From Streptomyces aureocirculatus (GTDB lineage Bacteria; Actinomycetota; Actinomycetes; Streptomycetales; Streptomycetaceae), in contig NZ_JOAP01000029.1 of NCBI RefSeq assembly GCF_000720475.1, positions 25,765-89,764 on the forward strand: DNA of 64,000 nt, written 5' to 3'. The notes below the pieces were generated by a model. It searched no databases. It was not told where the DNA came from and saw nothing but the letters and a program-made list of their open reading frames with translations. Positions 8,283-16,171 of the stretch are shown piece after piece. The translations under genes and the position numbers were made by a program. The first letter of the stretch is position 1, and each line of letters opens with the position of its first letter.

Positions 8283-8355
8283 GCCCCAATAGCTCAGTCG
8301 GTAGAGCGTCTCCATGGTAAGGAGAAGGTCTGCGGTTCGATTCCGCATTGGGGCT
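8283..8355 (+). tRNA. tRNA-Thr (GGT)
   Basis: Acceptor arms GCCCCAA (8283-8289) and TTGGGGC (8348-8354) pair. The anticodon stem-loop is TCTCC-ATGGTAA-GGAGA, anticodon GGT. The T arm is TGCGG-TTCGATT-CCGCA and the discriminator is T8355. CCA is not encoded. Confidence 0.95.
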
Positions 8356-8404
8356 CTGATGTGCCAGGTTCCTCGTCCTCGGGCGAGGAGCGGAAGTGCA
8401 TCGC

Positions 8405-8477
8405 AGCGGTGTAGCTCAGTCGGTAGAGCAAGCGGCTCATAATCGCTGTGTCACCGGTTCAAGTCCGGTCACCGCTA
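8405..8477 (+). tRNA. tRNA-Met (CAT)
   Basis: Acceptor arms AGCGGTG (8405-8411) and CACCGCT (8470-8476) pair. The anticodon stem-loop is AGCGG-CTCATAA-TCGCT, anticodon CAT. The first acceptor pair is A-T and the anticodon stem lacks the three G-C pairs of an initiator, so this is an elongator Met tRNA. Discriminator A8477. Confidence 0.93.
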
Positions 8478-8565
8478 CCCTTAGTAGCCGATTGTGGGGT
8501 CGGTCCTCCGATCGGCTACTCTTTTATGCGTTCATCCGTCCACCCGTCCGTCAAGGAGCACTCAC

Positions 8566-8730
8566 GTGGCTGCCACAGACGTCCGCCCGAAGATCACGCT
8601 GGCCTGCGTGGAGTGCAAGGAGCGGAACTACATCACCAAGAAGAACCGGCGTAACAACCCGGACCGTCTTGAGATGAAGAAGCACTGCCCGCGCTGCAAC
8701 TCGCACACCGCGCACCGCGAAACGCGATAA
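8566..8730 (+). CDS. rpmG: 50S ribosomal protein L33
   Basis: The 54-residue protein [20 protein letters not shown]... is L33 of the large ribosomal subunit. It keeps CVEC and CPRC, so it is the zinc-binding (C+) form rather than the zinc-free paralogue. The GTG at 8566 follows AAGGAG. It lies directly behind tRNA-Thr and tRNA-Met, as in other actinobacteria, probably in one transcript ended by the hairpin at 8740-8779. Confidence 0.96.
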
Positions 8731-8739
8731 TAGGCTCGT

Positions 8740-8779
8740 ACTCGAGGCCGTCCCCGTTCACTCGGGGGCGGCCTCGAGT
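8740..8779 (+). terminator. Terminator after rpmG
   Basis: A 17-bp stem (8740-8756 with 8763-8779, one G-T wobble), a 6-base loop and a short T-rich stretch. It separates rpmG from the Had genes. Confidence 0.88.
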
Positions 8780-8823
8780 CGTTTCTCCACCCTGTCCACC
8801 TAGCTGCCAGGAGGTGCTGATCC

Positions 8824-9333
8824 ATGGCGCTCGACCAGTCCTTCGTGGGGCGGTCCTACCCGCCCACCGACCCCTATGAGGTCGGCCGCGAGAAGATCCG
8901 CGAGTTCGCGGTCGCGGTGGGCGACGCCAATCCCGCGTACACCGACCCGGAGGCCGCCAAGGCTCTCGGTCACCCCGACGTGGTCGCCCCGCCGACCTTT
9001 GTGTTCTCGATCACCTACCGGGCCGCGGGTCTCGTCATCTCCGACCCCCAGCTCGGCCTCGACTACAGCCGGGTCGTGCACGGCGACCAGAAGTTCGCCT
9101 ACACGCGTCCCGTCCACGCGGGCGACCGGCTCACGGTGACGTCCACCATCGAGAACATCAAGTCCATGGCGGGCAACGACATCCTGGACATCCGCGGCGA
9201 GGTCCACGACGCCGCGGGCGAGCACGTCGTGACCGCCTGGACCAAGCTCGTCGCACGCGCGGCAGGCACCACCACGGCCAAGGCGGCCGACGCCACGGCC
9301 AAGACGTCCGACAACGCGGCAGAGGGAGCCTGA
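8824..9333 (+). CDS. MaoC/hot-dog (3R)-hydroxyacyl dehydratase subunit, HadA-like (UPF0336)
   Basis: The 169-residue protein has the N-terminal hot-dog fold of FAS1-type dehydratases: MALDQSFVGRSYPPTDPYEVG, then AVGDANPAYTDPEAAKALGHPDVVAPPTF. In the hydratase-2 motif the catalytic His position is occupied by Tyr (DANPAY), so this is probably the structural, substrate-binding partner. Mycobacterial HadA pairs in this way with HadB in fatty acid elongation. The last 30 residues are an Ala/Thr-rich tail. It lies 4 bases upstream of the HadB-like gene. Streptomyces lacks mycolic acids, so its acyl substrate is open. Confidence 0.88.
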   Translation: MALDQSFVGRSYPPTDPYEVGREKIREFAVAVGDANPAYTDPEAAKALGHPDVVAPPTFVFSITYRAAGLVISDPQLGLDYSRVVHGDQKFAYTRPVHAGDRLTVTSTIENIKSMAGNDILDIRGEVHDAAGEHVVTAWTKLVARAAGTTTAKAADATAKTSDNAAEGA

Positions 9334-9337
9334 GACG

Positions 9338-9766
9338 ATGGCGGCGAAGATCGCATACGACGACATCGAGATCGGCACCGAACTGCCGGCCAAGGCCTTC
9401 CCCGTGACGCGCGCGACCCTGGTGCAGTACGCGGGTGCCTCCGGCGACTTCAACCCGATCCACTGGAACGAGAAGTTCGCCCTTGAAGTCGGTCTGCCCG
9501 ACGTCATCGCGCACGGCATGTTCACCATGGCCGAGGCGATCCGCGTGGTGACGGACTGGGCGGGCGACCCCGGCGCCGTCGTCGAGTACGGCGTGCGCTT
9601 CACCAAGCCGGTCGTCGTCCCGAACGACGACAAGGGCGCGACGATCGAGGTCAGCGCCAAGGTCGCGGCGAAGCTCGACGACAAGCAGGTCCGCGTCGAC
9701 CTTCTCGCGAAGAGCAACGACCAGAAGGTGCTCGGCATGTCCCGGGCGGTCGTCCGCCTGACCTGA
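9338..9766 (+). CDS. MaoC-family (3R)-hydroxyacyl dehydratase, HadB-like catalytic subunit
   Basis: The 142-residue protein carries the complete hydratase-2 motif: ASGDFNPIHWNEKFALEVGL with Asp37 and His42, then VIAHGMFTMA. Residue numbers almost coincide with the catalytic Asp36/His41 of mycobacterial HadB. It should dehydrate (3R)-hydroxyacyl thioesters as a heterodimer with the upstream HadA-like protein. Start and Shine-Dalgarno overlap the end of the previous gene. The order rpmG-hadA-hadB matches Mycobacterium, but no HadC follows. Confidence 0.9.
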   Translation: MAAKIAYDDIEIGTELPAKAFPVTRATLVQYAGASGDFNPIHWNEKFALEVGLPDVIAHGMFTMAEAIRVVTDWAGDPGAVVEYGVRFTKPVVVPNDDKGATIEVSAKVAAKLDDKQVRVDLLAKSNDQKVLGMSRAVVRLT

Positions 9767-9828
9767 GAGTTCCGTGCGCCGGTGGCGGCCGGTAGGCAGT
9801 ACCCGTAGCGGGCCGGTGCGTAGACCGC

Positions 9829-9864
9829 AGTAAGGGGCGTCCGCCATTGCGGACGCCCCTTACT
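9829..9864 (+). terminator. Terminator after hadB
   Basis: A perfect 16-bp stem (9829-9844 with 9849-9864) with loop CATT isolates the had pair from the tetR gene. Confidence 0.88.
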
Positions 9865-9869
9865 CGGTC

Positions 9870-9899
9870 TTGACTTGGTTAGTGATTGGACACTAACTT
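9870..9899 (+). promoter_or_regulatory. Promoter of the tetR gene
   Basis: TTGACT at 9870-9875, an 18-bp spacer and TAACTT at 9894-9899. The predicted start falls at about 9906, which is the ATG, so the mRNA would be leaderless. Confidence 0.6.
9878..9897. promoter_or_regulatory. TetR operator 1 (GTTAGT-N8-ACTAAC)
   Basis: A 20-bp palindrome with perfect 6-bp half sites lies between the -35 and -10 of the tetR promoter, ideal for autorepression. A second copy lies upstream of the MFS gene. Confidence 0.75.
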
Positions 9900-9905
9900 A
9901 TCCGC

Positions 9906-10484
9906 ATGGTCAGGATGAGCGCAGAGGAGAGGCGTGAGAGCGTCATCCGCGCGGCGATGAGCGAGTTCGCCCGCGGTGGGTACTACGGGACGTCGACCGA
10001 GGCGATCGCCAAGCGCGTCGGAGTCTCGCAGCCCTATCTCTTCCGGCTCTTCCCCAGCAAGAAGGCGATCTTCCTGGCGGCGTCGGCGCGCTGCCTGGAG
10101 GACACCCGCAAGGTCTTCGAGAAGGCGAGTGAAGGGCTGGAGGGCGAAGCGGCCCTGCACGCCATGGCCACCGCGTACTCGCGGCTCATCGCGGACGACC
10201 CCGACAAGCTCCAGATGCAGCTCCAGACGTATGTCGCCGTGGCGGCCGCCGAGGCCGTCGGGGACCACGAGTTCGGCGAGATGGTGCGCGCCGGATGGCT
10301 GGAGATCTGGGAGGCCGCGCATCTGCCGCTCGGGGCCGACGCGAGGGAGACGACGACCTTCATGGCGTTCGGAATGCTGATCAACGTCCTGGCGGCCATG
10401 GGGTACCCCGCCGAGCACCGGGTCTGGGAGGGGCTGCAATTGCCCGCCCGGCCTCCGGAGGGGCCCGAGCCGACGCGGGCGTGA
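9906..10484 (+). CDS. TetR-family transcriptional repressor
   Basis: The 192-residue protein has an N-terminal TetR DNA-binding domain: AAMSEFARGGYYGTSTEAIA, then the helix-turn-helix AIAKRVGVSQPYLFRLFPSK at about residues 33-52. A helical ligand-binding domain follows. It precedes an MFS exporter on the same strand, and both promoters carry GTTAGT-N8-ACTAAC. The simplest reading is a drug- or metabolite-responsive repressor of itself and the pump. ATG 9906 is probably leaderless; an in-frame ATG at 9915 is possible. The ligand is unknown. Confidence 0.9.
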   Translation: MVRMSAEERRESVIRAAMSEFARGGYYGTSTEAIAKRVGVSQPYLFRLFPSKKAIFLAASARCLEDTRKVFEKASEGLEGEAALHAMATAYSRLIADDPDKLQMQLQTYVAVAAAEAVGDHEFGEMVRAGWLEIWEAAHLPLGADARETTTFMAFGMLINVLAAMGYPAEHRVWEGLQLPARPPEGPEPTRA

Positions 10485-10554
10485 GTGCGGCACCGGCCGT
10501 ATGGGCGGTGTCGGGCGCAAGGGCGGTGTCGGGCAGTTCGGCATGCCCAAGAAA

Positions 10555-10574
10555 GTTAGTCATCAATTACTAAC
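10555..10574. promoter_or_regulatory. TetR operator 2 (GTTAGT-N8-ACTAAC)
   Basis: A second 20-bp site 26 bases upstream of the MFS start. In reverse orientation it matches operator 1 at 16 of 20 positions, including an ATTG core in the spacer. A small CTGAC-A-GTCAG palindrome (10575-10585) follows. Confidence 0.75.
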
Positions 10575-10599
10575 CTGACAGTCAGTCTCTGGGGGAGCG

Positions 10600-12030
10600 A
10601 TGTCACAACAAGCAGCACACCGCGGGGGAGTCGTCTGGGCCCTCGTCATCACCAGCGTCGCCGGTTTCATGGCGGCCCTCGACAACCTGGTCGTCACCAC
10701 CGCGCTGCCCGCCATCCGCGAGGACCTGGGCGGTGGCCTGGAGGACCTGGAATGGACGGTGAGCGCCTACACCCTCACCTTCGCCGTACTGCTGATGTTC
10801 GGCGCGGCCCTCGGGGACAGGTTCGGACGGCGCAAGCTCTTCGGCGTCGGCCTTGCGATCTTCACCGTCTCCTCCGCCGCGGCGGCTCTCGCGCCCGGCA
10901 TCGAGGAGCTGATCGCCGCCCGCGCGGCCCAGGGTGTCGGCGCCGCGATCATGATGCCGCTCACCCTGACCCTGCTCACCGCCGCCGTACCGGCCGACAA
11001 GCGCGGAATGGCGTACGGGATCTGGGGTGCCGTCAACGGCCTCGCCGTCGCCAGCGGGCCGCTCATCGGCGGCGCGCTCACCGAACACGTCTCCTGGCAG
11101 TGGATCTTCTGGCTGAACGTCCCGCTGGGCCTCGCCCTGCTGCCGCTCGCCCGGATACGTCTCAACGAGTCGTACGGCACGGGCGCCCGGCTCGACAGCA
11201 CCGGCACGCTCCTCGCCAGCGGCGGTCTGTTCGGCATCGTCTACGCGCTGATCCGCGGCAACATCGACGGCTGGTCCAGCGCCCCCGTCCTCACCGGCCT
11301 GATCGCGGGCGGCGCGCTGCTCGTCGGCTTCGTGCTCCACGGCGTCCGCGGCAAGAACCCGATGCTCCCGATGCGGCTCTTCCGGAACCGGGCGTTCTCA
11401 GCGATCAACGCGGCCAGTCTGCTGATGTTCGCCGGGATGTTCGGCTCGATCTTCCTGCTCAGCCAGTTCCTGCAAGGGGTGCTCGGCTACTCGCCGACCG
11501 AGGCGGGGCTGCGCATGCTCCCGTGGACCGGGATGCCGATGATCGTCGCGCCGATCGCGGGCTACCTCTCCGACCGCGTCGGCAGCCGTCCGGTCGTCAC
11601 CGTGGGGCTCGCGCTCCAGGCCGTGGGGCTCGGCTGGTTCGCGGTCGTCCTGTCGCCCGACGTGTCGTACGCCGCTCAGTTGCCCGCCCTGATCCTCAGC
11701 GGGATCGGTATGGCCCTGTACTTCGCGCCCGCCGCCAGCCTCGTCATGGCCAGCGTCCGGCCCGCCGAGCAGGGCATCGCATCCGGCGCCAACAACGCGC
11801 TGCGCGAGGTGGGCGGGGCGCTCGGCATCGCCGTCCTGGCCTCGGTCTTCTCCGCGCAGGGCGGGTACGGGTCGCCGCGGGCGTTCGTGGACGGGCTCGT
11901 GCCCGCGCTGTGGGTCGGCGCGGGGGTCGTCGGCCTGGCGGCCGTTGCTGCCTCGCTTCTGCCTGGGCGGGGCGCCGGTGGCCCGGTCGTCGAAGCCTCG
12001 GCCGAGGAGCGGGTGGCTGTCTCCGTGTGA
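10600..12030 (+). CDS. MFS drug-efflux transporter, DHA2 (14-TMS) family
   Basis: The 476-residue integral membrane protein has about 14 hydrophobic segments. MAALDNLVVTTALPAIREDL (residues 24-43) is the DHA2 signature after helix 1, GDRFGRRK (72-79) is MFS motif A, and GAAIMMPLTLTLLT and GPLIGGALTEHVSWQWIFWLNVP are motifs B/C of QacA/EmrB-type exporters. It should export toxic organic compounds by proton antiport. GGGGAG precedes the ATG. The operator upstream links it to the TetR gene. Confidence 0.92.
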   Translation: MSQQAAHRGGVVWALVITSVAGFMAALDNLVVTTALPAIREDLGGGLEDLEWTVSAYTLTFAVLLMFGAALGDRFGRRKLFGVGLAIFTVSSAAAALAPGIEELIAARAAQGVGAAIMMPLTLTLLTAAVPADKRGMAYGIWGAVNGLAVASGPLIGGALTEHVSWQWIFWLNVPLGLALLPLARIRLNESYGTGARLDSTGTLLASGGLFGIVYALIRGNIDGWSSAPVLTGLIAGGALLVGFVLHGVRGKNPMLPMRLFRNRAFSAINAASLLMFAGMFGSIFLLSQFLQGVLGYSPTEAGLRMLPWTGMPMIVAPIAGYLSDRVGSRPVVTVGLALQAVGLGWFAVVLSPDVSYAAQLPALILSGIGMALYFAPAASLVMASVRPAEQGIASGANNALREVGGALGIAVLASVFSAQGGYGSPRAFVDGLVPALWVGAGVVGLAAVAASLLPGRGAGGPVVEASAEERVAVSV

Positions 12031-12052
12031 CGGGGGGTGACGGGGGTTCCTA

Positions 12053-12175
12053 TGGGGGCTGCGCCCCCTTTCCCCCGCCTTTCGGCCCTTCGGGCCTCGT
12101 CCTCAAGCGCCGGACGGGCTGATTACAGCTCGTCCGGCGCTTGACGGGCTGGTTCCGGCTCGTCCGGCGCTTGAC
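12053..12175. repeat. Streptomyces-type intergenic palindromic repeats
   Basis: GGGGGCTGCGCCCCC near 12054 and GGCCCTTCGGGCC near 12084 are small hairpins. TCAAGCGCCGGACG (12103-12116) is inverted at 12131-12144, and CGTCCGGCGCTTGAC recurs directly at 12161-12175, 30 bases on. Such elements are dispersed in Streptomyces genomes after gene ends. Here they fill the gap between the MFS gene and murB and could terminate transcription. Confidence 0.8.
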
Positions 12176-12226
12176 GTGCTGCTGGTGGGCCCGGGTGCTG
12201 TCCGCCCGGCCCGTACCCTTGTGCGT

Positions 12227-13282
12227 GTGCAGGTACTCCAAGACGCCCCCCTCGCCCCGCTGACCACCTTCCGGCTCGGTGGGCCCGCGACCCGCCTGGT
12301 CACCGCGACCACCGACGCCGAGGTGATCGCCGCGGTCCGCGACGCCGACGACACCGGCACCCCGCTGCTGATCATCGGCGGCGGGTCGAACCTGGTCATC
12401 GGGGACAAGGGATTCGACGGCACCGCGCTGCGCATCGCCACCACCGGCTTCGTGCTCGACGGCACGGAGCTGGAGCTCGCGGCCGGTGAGGTGTGGACGG
12501 ACGCCGTGGCGCGGACCGTCGATGCGGGGCTCGCGGGCATCGAGTGCCTGGCCGGGATCCCGGGCTCCGCGGGCGCGACGCCCATCCAGAACGTGGGCGC
12601 CTACGGCCAGGAGGTCTCCTCGACGATCACCGAGGTGGTCGCGTATGACCGGAAGGCCGGAGAGACGGTCACGATTTTGAACGCCGAGTGCGACTTCTCG
12701 TACCGTCACAGTCGTTTCAAGGCCGATCCCGAGCGGTTCGTGGTCCTGAGGGTGCGGTTCCTGCTGGAGGACGCGGGCGGGATGAGTGCCCCCATCGCCT
12801 ACCCGGAGACCGCGCGCACGCTCGGCGTCGAGGCCGGTGAGCGGGTGCCCGCCGCCGCGGCCAGGGAGACCGTCCTGAAGCTGCGTGCGGGCAAGGGCAT
12901 GGTGCTCGACCCCGAGGACCACGACAGTTGGTCGGCGGGGTCGTTCTTCACCAACCCGATCCTCACGGCCGAGGAGTTCGCCGCCTTCCACGCGCGCGTG
13001 GCGGAGCGGCTCGGCCCGGACGCCGCCCCGCCCGCGTTCCCCGCGGGCGACGGCCGCGTGAAGACCTCCGCGGCCTGGCTCATCGACAAGGCGGGCTTCA
13101 CCAAGGGCTACGGCCAGGGCCCGGCCCGTATCTCCACCAAGCACACGCTGGCCCTGACCAACCGCGGCGGCGCCACCACCGAGGACCTGCTCGCCCTGGC
13201 CCGCGAGGTCGTCGCGGGCGTGCGGGAGGCCTTCGGCGTCACGCTGGTCAACGAGCCGGTGACGGTGGGCGTCAGCCTCTAG
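12227..13282 (+). CDS. murB: UDP-N-acetylmuramate dehydrogenase (UDP-N-acetylenolpyruvoylglucosamine reductase)
   Basis: The 351-residue FAD enzyme reduces UDP-GlcNAc-enolpyruvate to UDP-MurNAc in cytoplasmic peptidoglycan precursor synthesis. FAD-binding motifs IIGGGSNLVIGDKGFDG and AGIPGSAGATPIQNVGAYGQ are present, then YRHSRFK, and SAGSFFTNP with the catalytic Ser at about 239. The C-terminal domain continues to ALTNRGGAT. GTG 12227 (MQVLQDAPLAPLTTFRLGG) fits the known length; a second GTG lies two codons upstream at 12221. No clear Shine-Dalgarno is visible. Confidence 0.95.
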   Translation: MQVLQDAPLAPLTTFRLGGPATRLVTATTDAEVIAAVRDADDTGTPLLIIGGGSNLVIGDKGFDGTALRIATTGFVLDGTELELAAGEVWTDAVARTVDAGLAGIECLAGIPGSAGATPIQNVGAYGQEVSSTITEVVAYDRKAGETVTILNAECDFSYRHSRFKADPERFVVLRVRFLLEDAGGMSAPIAYPETARTLGVEAGERVPAAAARETVLKLRAGKGMVLDPEDHDSWSAGSFFTNPILTAEEFAAFHARVAERLGPDAAPPAFPAGDGRVKTSAAWLIDKAGFTKGYGQGPARISTKHTLALTNRGGATTEDLLALAREVVAGVREAFGVTLVNEPVTVGVSL

Positions 13283-13351
13283 AGCCTCCGTGCCGGGCCG
13301 TGCCCGGGCCGTGCCGGGCCGGTAGGGCGGGGCTCACCGGCGCGTGCCCGC

Positions 13352-14374
13352 TCAGGTGGCGGCCAGCCACTGGTCCACGCCCGCGAGCAGCTTCTCCCGC
13401 ACATCGGTGGGCGCCGCCGAAGCGCGTACCGACTGCCGTGCGAGCTCGGCGAGCTCGAAGTCGTCGAAGCCGTGGTCGTGCCGCGCGATCTCGTACTGCG
13501 CGGCCAGGCGCGAACCGAAGAGCAGCGGGTCGTCGGCGCCGAGCGCCATCGGCACCCCGGCGTCGTACAGCGTCCGCAGGGGCACGTCCTCGGGCTTCTC
13601 GTAGACGCCGAGCGCCACGTTGGACGCCGGACACACCTCGCACGTCACACCCCGCTCCGCGAGCTGCTTGAGCAGCCGCGGGTCCTCTGCCGCCCGCACC
13701 CCGTGACCGATGCGCCGGGCGTGCAGGTCGTCGAGGCAGTCCCGCACCGAAGCGGGCCCGGTCAGCTCACCGCCGTGCGGGGCAGCGAGCAGGCCGCCCT
13801 CCCGCGCGATGGCGAAGGCGCGGTCGAAGTCCCGCGCCATGCCGCGCCGTTCGTCGTTGGAGAGCCCGAAGCCGACGACCCCGCGGTCGGCGTAGCGCAC
13901 CGCGAGTCTGGCCAGCGTGCGCGCGTCCAGGGGGTGCTTCATGCGGTTCGCCGCGACCAGGACGCGCATCCCGAGGCCGGTCTCCCGCGAGGCGGTGTCC
14001 ACGGCGTCCAGGATGATCTCCATGGCCGGGATGAGGCCCCCGAGCCGGGGCGCGTACGACGTCGGGTCGACCTGGATCTCCAGCCACCCCGAGCCGTCCC
14101 TGATGTCCTCCTCGGCCGCTTCCCGCACCAGACGCTGGATGTCCTCGGGCTCCCGCAGACAGGACCGTGCCATGTCGTAGAGCCGTTGGAAGCGGAACCA
14201 GCCCCGCTCGTCGGTGGCGCGCAGCTTCGGCGGCGTAGCGCCCGTCAGCGCCTCCGGCAGGTGGACCCCGTGCTTGTCGGCGAGCTCAAGCAGCGTCGAG
14301 GGCCGCATCGACCCGGTGAAGTGCAGGTGCAGATGGGCCTTCGGCAGCTCTCTTACGTCTCGTACACGCTCCAT
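13352..14374 (-). CDS. add: Adenosine deaminase family protein
   Basis: The 340-residue TIM-barrel metalloenzyme carries HLHLHFTGSMRPSTL (zinc His pair), HGGELTGPASVRD (the usual HAGE is HGGE), RIGHGVRAAEDP, CEVCPASNVALG and LGADDPLLFGS (the usual STDDP region). It should deaminate adenosine to inosine in purine salvage; related streptomycete enzymes may prefer modified purines. ATG 14374 (MERVRDVRELPKAHL) is preferred, but its Shine-Dalgarno is poor and the frame stays open upstream to 14425. It converges on murB. Confidence 0.85.
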   Translation of the reverse strand: MERVRDVRELPKAHLHLHFTGSMRPSTLLELADKHGVHLPEALTGATPPKLRATDERGWFRFQRLYDMARSCLREPEDIQRLVREAAEEDIRDGSGWLEIQVDPTSYAPRLGGLIPAMEIILDAVDTASRETGLGMRVLVAANRMKHPLDARTLARLAVRYADRGVVGFGLSNDERRGMARDFDRAFAIAREGGLLAAPHGGELTGPASVRDCLDDLHARRIGHGVRAAEDPRLLKQLAERGVTCEVCPASNVALGVYEKPEDVPLRTLYDAGVPMALGADDPLLFGSRLAAQYEIARHDHGFDDFELAELARQSVRASAAPTDVREKLLAGVDQWLAAT

Positions 14375-14459
14375 TCCAGGATCTTGCCGTACGGACGGGC
14401 CGTCCCGGTAGCCGCTTCTCCCCAAGAGGTCCTTGAAGGGGTACGTCCCCGAACGGACA

Positions 14460-14493
14460 AACGGGCACCTACGGAAAACCGTAGGTGCCCGTT
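14460..14493 (-). terminator. Terminator after the aminotransferase gene
   Basis: A perfect 15-bp stem (14460-14474 with 14479-14493) with a 4-base loop, downstream of the aminotransferase on the minus strand. Confidence 0.88.
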
Positions 14494-14520
14494 CACGCGC
14501 GCGTGGAGCGCGGAAAACCA

Positions 14521-14588
14521 GCCGTGCGTCAGTCGCGGGCCTCGGCCAGCAGCAGCCGTGCGTCAGTCGCGGGCCTCGGCCAGCAGCT
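14521..14588 (-). repeat. 34-bp tandem duplication at the aminotransferase 3' end
   Basis: Units 14521-14554 and 14555-14588 are identical except for the last base. The proximal unit holds the last codons and stop of the gene (TCA at 14563-14565); the distal unit is an untranslated copy containing the same codons and a second stop. Confidence 0.92.
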
Positions 14589-15789
14589 TCTGGATGCGCG
14601 AGACGCCCTCGACCAGGTCCTCGTCACCGAGTGCGTACGAGAGCCGCAGATAGCCCGGGGTGCCGAAGGCCTCGCCCGGGACCACCGCGACCTCGGCCTC
14701 CTCCAGGATGAGCGCGGCGAGCTCGACGGTGTTCTGCGGACGCTTGCCGCGGATCTCCTTGCCGACGAGGGCCTTCACCGAGGGGTAGGCGTAGAACGCG
14801 CCCTCGGGCTCCGGGCACAGGACGCCGTCGATCTCGTTCAGCATCCGTACGATCGTGCGCCGGCGCCGGTCGAAGGCCGCACGCATCGCGTCGACGGCCG
14901 TCAGGTCGCCGGAGACGGCGGCGACGGCGGCGGCCTGGGCGACGTTGGAGACGTTCGACGTGGCGTGCGACTGGAGGTTCGTCGCGGCCTTCACCACGTC
15001 CTTCGGGCCGATGATCCACCCGACCCGCCAGCCGGTCATGGCGTATGTCTTCGCGACGCCGTTGACCACGACGCACTTGTCGCGGAGCTCGGGCAGCAGG
15101 GCGGGCAGCGACGTGAACTCGGCGTCTCCGTAGACGAGGTGTTCATAGATCTCGTCCGTCATGACCCACAGGCCGTGCTCCAGGGCCCAGCGGCCGATGG
15201 CCTCCGCGTCCGCACGGCTGTAGACGGCGCCGGTCGGGTTGGACGGCGACACGAAGAGGACGACCTTGGTCTTCTCCGTGCGCGCGGCCTCGAGCTGCTC
15301 CACGGAGACGCGGTAGCCGGTGGTCTCGTCGGCGACGACCTCGACAGGGACACCGCCGGCGAGGCGGATCGACTCGGGGTACGTCGTCCAGTAAGGCGCC
15401 GGGACGATGACCTCGTCGCCCGGGTCGAGGATCGCGGCGAAGGCCTCGTAGATGGCCTGCTTGCCGCCGTTGGTCACCAGGATCTCGGAGACCTCGGGCT
15501 CGTACCCGGAGTCGCGCAGCGTCTTCGCGGCGATCGCGGCCTTCAGCTCGGGCAGGCCGCCCGCGGGCGTGTAGCGGTGGAACTTCGGGTTCTTGCAGGC
15601 CTCGACGGCGGCCTCGACGATGTAGTCCGGGGTCGGGAAGTCCGGCTCGCCCGCGCCGAAACCGATCACCGGGCGCCCGGCGGCCTTGAGGGCCTTGGCC
15701 TTGGCGTCGACGGCGAGGGTCGCGGACTCGGAGATCGCGCCGACTCGGGCGGAGACCCGGCGCTCGGTGGGAGGGGTGACAGCGCTCAT
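14563..15789 (-). CDS. aspC: Pyridoxal-phosphate aminotransferase class I/II (aspartate aminotransferase type Ib)
   Basis: The 408-residue PLP enzyme transfers amino groups between aspartate or glutamate and 2-oxo acids. Seen are [15 protein letters not shown] near the N-terminus, [45 protein letters not shown] and the PLP lysine in [16 protein letters not shown] (about Lys247). These place it in the subgroup of Thermus-like aspartate aminotransferases. ATG 15789 fits the family; the frame is open to 15855. The 3' end is duplicated in a 34-bp repeat. It is divergent from tRNA-Trp. Confidence 0.93.
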   Translation of the reverse strand: MSAVTPPTERRVSARVGAISESATLAVDAKAKALKAAGRPVIGFGAGEPDFPTPDYIVEAAVEACKNPKFHRYTPAGGLPELKAAIAAKTLRDSGYEPEVSEILVTNGGKQAIYEAFAAILDPGDEVIVPAPYWTTYPESIRLAGGVPVEVVADETTGYRVSVEQLEAARTEKTKVVLFVSPSNPTGAVYSRADAEAIGRWALEHGLWVMTDEIYEHLVYGDAEFTSLPALLPELRDKCVVVNGVAKTYAMTGWRVGWIIGPKDVVKAATNLQSHATSNVSNVAQAAAVAAVSGDLTAVDAMRAAFDRRRRTIVRMLNEIDGVLCPEPEGAFYAYPSVKALVGKEIRGKRPQNTVELAALILEEAEVAVVPGEAFGTPGYLRLSYALGDEDLVEGVSRIQKLLAEARD

Positions 15790-15951
15790 GCGCCCATCGT
15801 TCCAGACCCCGGGCGCCCCCGGCACACGGGTTTGCAGGACCGCGGGACCGAGCACTGATCATCTTGGGGCCCCATCCTGTTCGACGGGGCGCCCAGGACC
15901 ACGTACACTCACTCGTCGTTGGCCCTCAACGGCCGCTCCTGCCAAACGCAC

Positions 15952-15980
15952 TCGGTGCACATGGTCGGATGCTGTAGGTT
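15952..15980 (+). promoter_or_regulatory. Possible promoter of tRNA-Trp
   Basis: TAGGTT at 15975-15980 would start transcription near the tRNA 5' end; its -35 (TCGGTG, 15952-15957) is poor. A better pair, TTCGAC (15880-15885), 18 bp, TACACT (15904-15909), lies further upstream. Confidence 0.4.
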
Positions 15981-15992
15981 GGGGGAAATCAA

Positions 15993-16065
15993 AGGGTCGT
16001 AGCTCAATTGGTAGAGCACTGGTCTCCAAAACCAGCGGTTGGGGGTTCAAGTCCCTCCGGCCCTG
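15993..16065 (+). tRNA. tRNA-Trp (CCA)
   Basis: Acceptor arms AGGGTCG (15993-15999) and CGGCCCT (16058-16064) pair with one wobble. The anticodon stem-loop is CTGGT-CTCCAAA-ACCAG, anticodon CCA. The T loop is TTCAAGT and the discriminator G16065. It precedes secE, as in other actinobacteria. Confidence 0.95.
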
Positions 16066-16171
16066 CTACACACACCTTCGCCAGGATGTGTGCGCATGTA
16101 CGTACTGCAATGCACCGCCGTGCGGCTCAACCGGGCGCGGCACGGCCACGACCCGGAATCAGGTGAGACGA

